Below the pieces are notes generated by a model. The model ran no database searches, was not told where the DNA came from, and saw nothing but the letters and a program-made list of their open reading frames with translations. Source: Aphelocoma coerulescens (taxonomy: Eukaryota > Chordata > Aves > Passeriformes > Corvidae). From it: 64,000 nt of DNA. Within the stretch, counting starts at the first letter, position 1. Each line of letters begins with the position of its first letter. This document shows, piece after piece, positions 59,890-64,000 of this stretch. Both the position numbers and the translations under genes were made by a program. The stretch spans positions 13,472,001-13,536,000 of the forward strand of contig NC_091033.1 of assembly GCF_041296385.1 (NCBI RefSeq). Reading direction: 5' to 3'.

Positions 59890-61110
59890 ATCCTGAAATC
59901 CCGCATTCCGCAGGGCAGACGCCCCAGCGAGGCTCTGTGGCAGAGGACACACAGCGGCTCCTGCAGCGCTGCGGACCCCGCGGATGCTGCGGCTTCATCG
60001 CCACCTTCATCACCGCAGGGACCCGCGGGGCACGGGGCACGCTCCGGAGGCGGCGGGAGGGGCAGCTTTGGCACCGCTCTGGATGCCCGGCACTTTCATT
60101 ACGCTGGAAAACGGCGATGATTTACAGCGCGCTCGGGGAGTTTGGGGCACTTCGGGCAGCAAAGAGTCTTTTGGAAGGGTCGGAGTTGGGCTTTGGGTTT
60201 CCGGGGGGTCCCGCTGGGATGTGCTCGCTCTGTCCCCTCCCTGTTTCCCCCTTGTCCCCCCCTTCCCCCCCGTCCCCTCCTGTCCCTCTCTGTCCCCTCT
60301 CTGTCCCTTCTCTGTCCCTCTCTGTCTCCCCCGTCCCTCTCTGTCCCCTCTCTGTCCCTTCTCTGTCTCCCCCGTCCCTCTCTGTCCCCTCTCTGTCCCC
60401 TCCTGTCCTCTCTGTCCCCTCCTGTCCCCCCGTCCCTCTCTGTCCCCTCCTGTCCCTCTCTGTCCCATCCTGTCCCCTCTCTGTCCCCTCCTGTCCCTCT
60501 CTGTCCCCTCTCTGTCCCCTCCTGTCCCTCTCTGTCCCCCCCGTCCCCCTTTGTCCCCTCCTGTCCCTCTCTGTCCCTCTCTGTCCCCTCTCTGTCTCTC
60601 TCTGTCCCTCTCTGTCCCCCCTGTCCCCCTTTGTCCCTCTCTGTCCCCAGCGCGGGGCGCTCCCCGCTGGCCGTGTCCGGGCGGCTGCCGCCCCCTCCTG
60701 GCCGCCCGCCGGAAGCGCAGCCCGGCCTCAGGCCGCGAGCATTTGGCTCCAAATTCCTTAAATAAAGCAAAATAAAAAGAACAAGTCGTAAAGAGACTCA
60801 ATCCCGCCCAGGCCCCGGCCTGCGGCGGCTCCAGCCCAGCCATTCCCTTCGGGATCGATGCATTTCACAGCATTTTCGGGATGCTCCAGACGCCCCCGCG
60901 CCCGCTCCCCGCTGTGGATCCCGCATTCCCCGGGATGCATCCTGGTGAATCCCCAGGAGCGCACCTCACTCATTTACAGATGCTCGTTCGCAGGGAGTTG
61001 GGGGGAAAGGTGTGTGTGACACTGAAACTTCGCCCATTCGGTGAAATTCCAGCTTATTTTGCGGATTTTGCCCACCGGAGCGCGGGGCTGGCGGTGCCCA
61101 TGGAGCCTCC
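59890..61110. promoter_or_regulatory. GC-rich block (CpG island-like) interrupted by a minisatellite
   Basis: Two CpG-dense segments (about 59890-60210 and 60640-61110) flank a C/T-rich minisatellite. I see no conserved protein in any frame. An AATAAA word at about 60763 lies where one plus-strand frame ends, but the frame itself is an artefact of the repeat. It could be a distant promoter or a subtelomere-like GC patch. Confidence 0.45.
60229..60650. repeat. Polypyrimidine minisatellite, TGTCCC(C)TCT-based
   Basis: About 420 bp on the plus strand built from CTCTCTGTCCCCTCCTGTCC-like units of variable length. It contains G only in TGT/CGT words and a single A (about 60467). Because there is almost no A on one strand and no T on the other, stop codons cannot form, and frames stay open on both strands. 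That explains the overlapping 200-320 codon frames at 59800-60840, which are not genes. Confidence 0.93.
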
Positions 61111-61489
61111 TCGCTGCATCCAAGTGGGACCGGAGCGCTGGGAGCTGTTTAATGATTCCTTAAGGAATGGGAACGTGCAAACCAAATGAGCTTGGAGTAG
61201 CTTAAATCTCAATGGGGGAGTAAATGGCTCCAGCTTAGTGGATCCGAGCAGCCCAGCACAGCCCTGCTGACCGCAATTCAAATGCGAGCAGATTGGGTGG
61301 CACTGAATTAAACAACAGCGCTTGTTCATATATTAGGAAAGACAAGGAAAAAAAGCTCTTGGAGAAACAAATCCTGCTGTGCTGGATGAGCTCCTGGGAG
61401 TGACTAATCCGGCGTTCTGTCCTGGGAGTCACCAGCACCAAATACCTGAGAAAGGTGCGAGGTACGGACACCGCATCTCCCCCGGCACC

Positions 61490-62260
61490 GCAGGGGTGTG
61501 AATGGTTAAGGGCACCACGATAAATATATAAGAACTGGGTAGTCTAAAGTGAAAGATTAGAGCTCAACGTCATACAGTTGAGCAGACAATGCAATTTAAT
61601 GGCCGAGTTTTCAATTTTGTTAATATAATTTATTGGTCCCAGTCAGATCTCAGCAGGGAAGAGGAGCCTAGCTTCAAAGGACAGCTCTTGGCTCACTAAA
61701 AATCTATGTACTCCCATAAGGAATGCCACGTTCTCACCAGTTCCACGTTCTGCAGAGGCTGGCTGGCAGCTGAAGCAGACAGGGAGGGAGCTGGGAGGTG
61801 GCACTGGCCGGGCAGGGGAATCCATGGGGTGAGAGGAGCATTTGCAGGTATTGTGGTTGGCCTGGCCAGCGCTAATAATCATTGCCATTCATAAGCATGA
61901 AAGAGCCAAGTATTCCCACCCCCCGCTGCCATTTGAAAAGTATCTGACCTAATTATTACTATCCCTGTTGTGTAAATTCAGCACTTTGTCAGTCTGAATA
62001 AATGTACATTAGCCTTAACATGAGTGAAACAAGTTTAAACAATGAAGGCAGCTTTGTAAAGCTCCCTCGCTTTTTAACTTATTTGACACCACACTAAAGA
62101 GCCCATTTAGACTAAAGAGTTCAGCACATTTTGGGACCCATTAAATGCCCAGGTTGAGACTAGATATTCCCTTTTTCTTTTTTTAATTTGTCCTCCCTAG
62201 TTGCTAAAGTCAGCAGAATTGAGCAATAAGCTGCTTTGCATTTCTTTAGCTTTGTAGGCA
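61490..62260. promoter_or_regulatory. Candidate conserved non-coding (enhancer) block
   Basis: About 770 bp of balanced AT-rich sequence without repeats or a supported reading frame. It is dense in words typical of developmental enhancers: TAATTATTA and TTAATGG homeodomain cores, TTTGTTAATATAATTTATTG, CTTTGT-type TCF/SOX words and AAACAATGAA. It contrasts with the more ordinary neighbouring sequence and sits about 18.5-19.2 kb upstream of TFAP2C. Conservation is assumed from texture only. Confidence 0.3.
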
Positions 62261-62519
62261 AGCTGCAGAAAGCTACACCCATCCCAGCCAGCACAGCAGC
62301 CCTTCCAAGGCAGGGCAAACCTCACTTATCACTGAGACTAAGGCATTCCTTGGAATTAGTTTTAATTAAAAAAAATTTGCTTTTAATTAAAAAAAAAAAA
62401 AACACAGAAGAGGAAACTCATGGCACAAATGTGATATTCATGACTGTTAGGAAAACTTACACTGTCATATTGTTTCTATTTTAAGCAAACAACATAGAAT
62501 TTAGAGTCAGGTCAGCCTT

Positions 62520-62735
62520 GCATAGAATTATGGAATCATTATGGTTGGAAAACACCTCCAGGGTTATCGAGTCCCAGCTGTGCTCAATCCCCACCTTGTC
62601 CCCAGCCCAGAGCACTGAGTGCCATGTCCAGGCCTTCCTTGGACACCTCCAGGGATGGGCACTCCAAACCTCCCTGGGCAGCTCCTGCCAAGGCCTGGCC
62701 ACTCTTTCCAGCAAGGAATTTCTCCTGATCAAGAA
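62520..62735 (-). mobile_element. CR1 LINE 3' fragment
   Basis: On the minus strand this shows the CR1 features AGGAGAAATTCCTTGCTGGA, CCCAGGGAGGTTTGG, ATCCCTGGAGGTGTCCAAGG and the tail CCATAATGATTCCATAATTC. It is about 215 bp, diverged and 5'-truncated. A long minus-strand open frame across it (62481-63143) runs through the non-coding CR1 end and is chance. Confidence 0.88.
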
Positions 62736-64000
62736 GTGACAAACTCCAAGTCTATCCTGACTCCAACTGATGTCACACTTAAGGCCTGGAAGAAGGAGAA
62801 AATTCCCTGTCTTGGCTGCAGCACAAATGCAGATCAGCCCCAAAAGAGCAAAGGGGCTGAAAAACCAGAGCATCATCACCCTCATCATTCCCCATTCCCT
62901 GCCCTCCTCTATCATTGAGGAAATTTCTGTAGGCAGCAGAAAGAAAGAGGCAAATGAGACGAAACAAGGGAAGGACTTTGTGGAAAAAGTAGCAGTGCAG
63001 TCAGAGCTGAACACTTCTGCAAGGGGAAGGGGTTGCTCTTCACCAGCGAGCCCTTGGCTTTTGAGAAAACCTCTCACAGATACCCCACAAAGGTTGGGTT
63101 GTGCTGGATGTGTCACAAAGAGCTGGCAGGGAAACATTTTCAAAAGAGAATTTCATTTTACTCAAAGCCATAATGAAACCGGTTCTTTCCCAAATGGGAT
63201 CTGTGGTCTGTCTGTAAATTGAATTCTGTCACTGACCTGTAAGAGATACTTGAATCCACATGAAGCTCAATTCCTGACAAAGCCACAACTCCGACACCGG
63301 CAGCAGCACCTCCCCAGGAACTGGGCACTTGGATGGATATTTAGATTAAAATCCTGGTTTATAGGCAGAACTGCAGATGGATTTGGATTCCATCCCTCTT
63401 ACTCATTTTGAAGCTTGGTTAAATTTGAAGCACAGCAAAACCCCAACTCAATTATAATTTCTAACTGTCAGGAAGGAATTCTATCAGCTCCATCCTCCAG
63501 AAGGAAATCCACAGTCTAGCAGTAATCAGTTCCATTTGTGACCCTCCCAACAAAACACTTTTTGTCTGTGATTTGTATTCAGTTTAGGACACACTGATTT
63601 CAGACCCTCTGTGGATTGTAATGTCTAAACAGCCCTTTTATTTTTAAATGCAACCAAGAAACTATTTGGCAGGGTCTGAATCTGGAGCAAAATCTCCCAA
63701 CTGCACAGGGGTCTGGGCTGCACAGCAAGGCAGGACACTCACAGACAACTCTGTTTGTTCAGTTTAGCTAAGAATAGGATATGAGTAAGAAATATTTTAG
63801 TCTAACAAGCATCAAGTTTTAAAGGGAACTTTCAGCTTTTTTGGCCAATTTGAGTGGCATGTGATGATCTCATGGTGTGGCAGCTGGAGACCAAATGAAG
63901 CTGCAGTTCTGACCACTGAGAGCAGGCTGAGCTCTGCGGGTCGGGATGTGGGAACACGCTCAGGTTTTGGGATTCAGAGGCACCAATACGGAAAGGACTG
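62736..64000. other. Gene-free sequence to the window edge
   Basis: Nothing is recognised after the CR1 at 62.5 kb. A 150-codon plus frame (62770-63222) has no domain and overlaps a longer chance frame on the other strand. Confidence 0.55.

Noticed and set aside
59802..60843. Overlapping long open frames of 207-319 codons on both strands
   Set aside because: They run through a minisatellite that lacks A on one strand and T on the other, so stops cannot occur. The products are simple Pro/Ser/Cys/Leu or Arg/Gly/Asp/Glu repeats with no domain.
62481..63143. 220-codon minus-strand open frame
   Set aside because: It runs through the non-coding 3' end of a CR1 fragment and unrelated flank; it is not the CR1 reverse transcriptase.

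Overview
The window looks like vertebrate, almost certainly bird, nuclear DNA. The evidence is one intron-containing developmental gene with GT/AG splice sites, CpG islands around its start, long gene-free AT-rich flanks, few interspersed repeats, and the recognisable repeats being chicken-repeat-1 (CR1) LINE 3' ends with avian-type octamer tails. The species cannot be told from the sequence. I see no bacterial, plasmid, phage or CRISPR feature.

The only gene I can support is TFAP2C (transcription factor AP-2 gamma), on the minus strand. Seven coding exons between 35126 and 43044 join in frame, with consensus splice sites, into a 448-residue protein. It carries the SUMO-acceptor N-terminus, the PY-motif proline-rich activation region, the basic region, the helix-span-helix dimerisation domain and the HRK C-terminus of the family. 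The 3' UTR probably runs down to an AATAAA signal near 33698. It contains long U-rich tracts and a U-rich/purine-rich arrangement close to the stop codon.

The layout from left to right is as follows. Positions 1-33670 are the downstream flank: no supported gene, an ancient CR1 at 16.3-16.7 kb, a CR1 at 25.3-25.6 kb, an ATT microsatellite at 9.3 kb, and a small isolated CpG island with an upstream TATA-like box at 27.65-27.95 kb. Positions 33.67-43.04 kb hold TFAP2C. Positions 41.1-43.65 kb form the promoter CpG island, which covers exons 1 and 2. Positions 43.66-45.0 kb are an AT-rich block with an octamer motif and paired GATA motifs. A second CpG island lies at 45.19-46.9 kb and ends at a CR1. 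Positions 47-64 kb are the upstream flank: a CR1 next to an ATCT microsatellite (54.1-54.3 kb), a GC-rich block with an almost A-free minisatellite (59.9-61.1 kb), an AT-rich candidate enhancer block (61.5-62.3 kb) and a last CR1 (62.5-62.7 kb).

The window therefore reads as a single developmental transcription factor inside a regulatory gene desert. I found no new multi-gene system. The points most worth checking are non-coding: the second CpG island, the isolated TATA-plus-CpG element, the candidate enhancers, the minisatellite, and the U-rich 3' UTR structure. Conservation could not be measured here, so every candidate enhancer call is inference.
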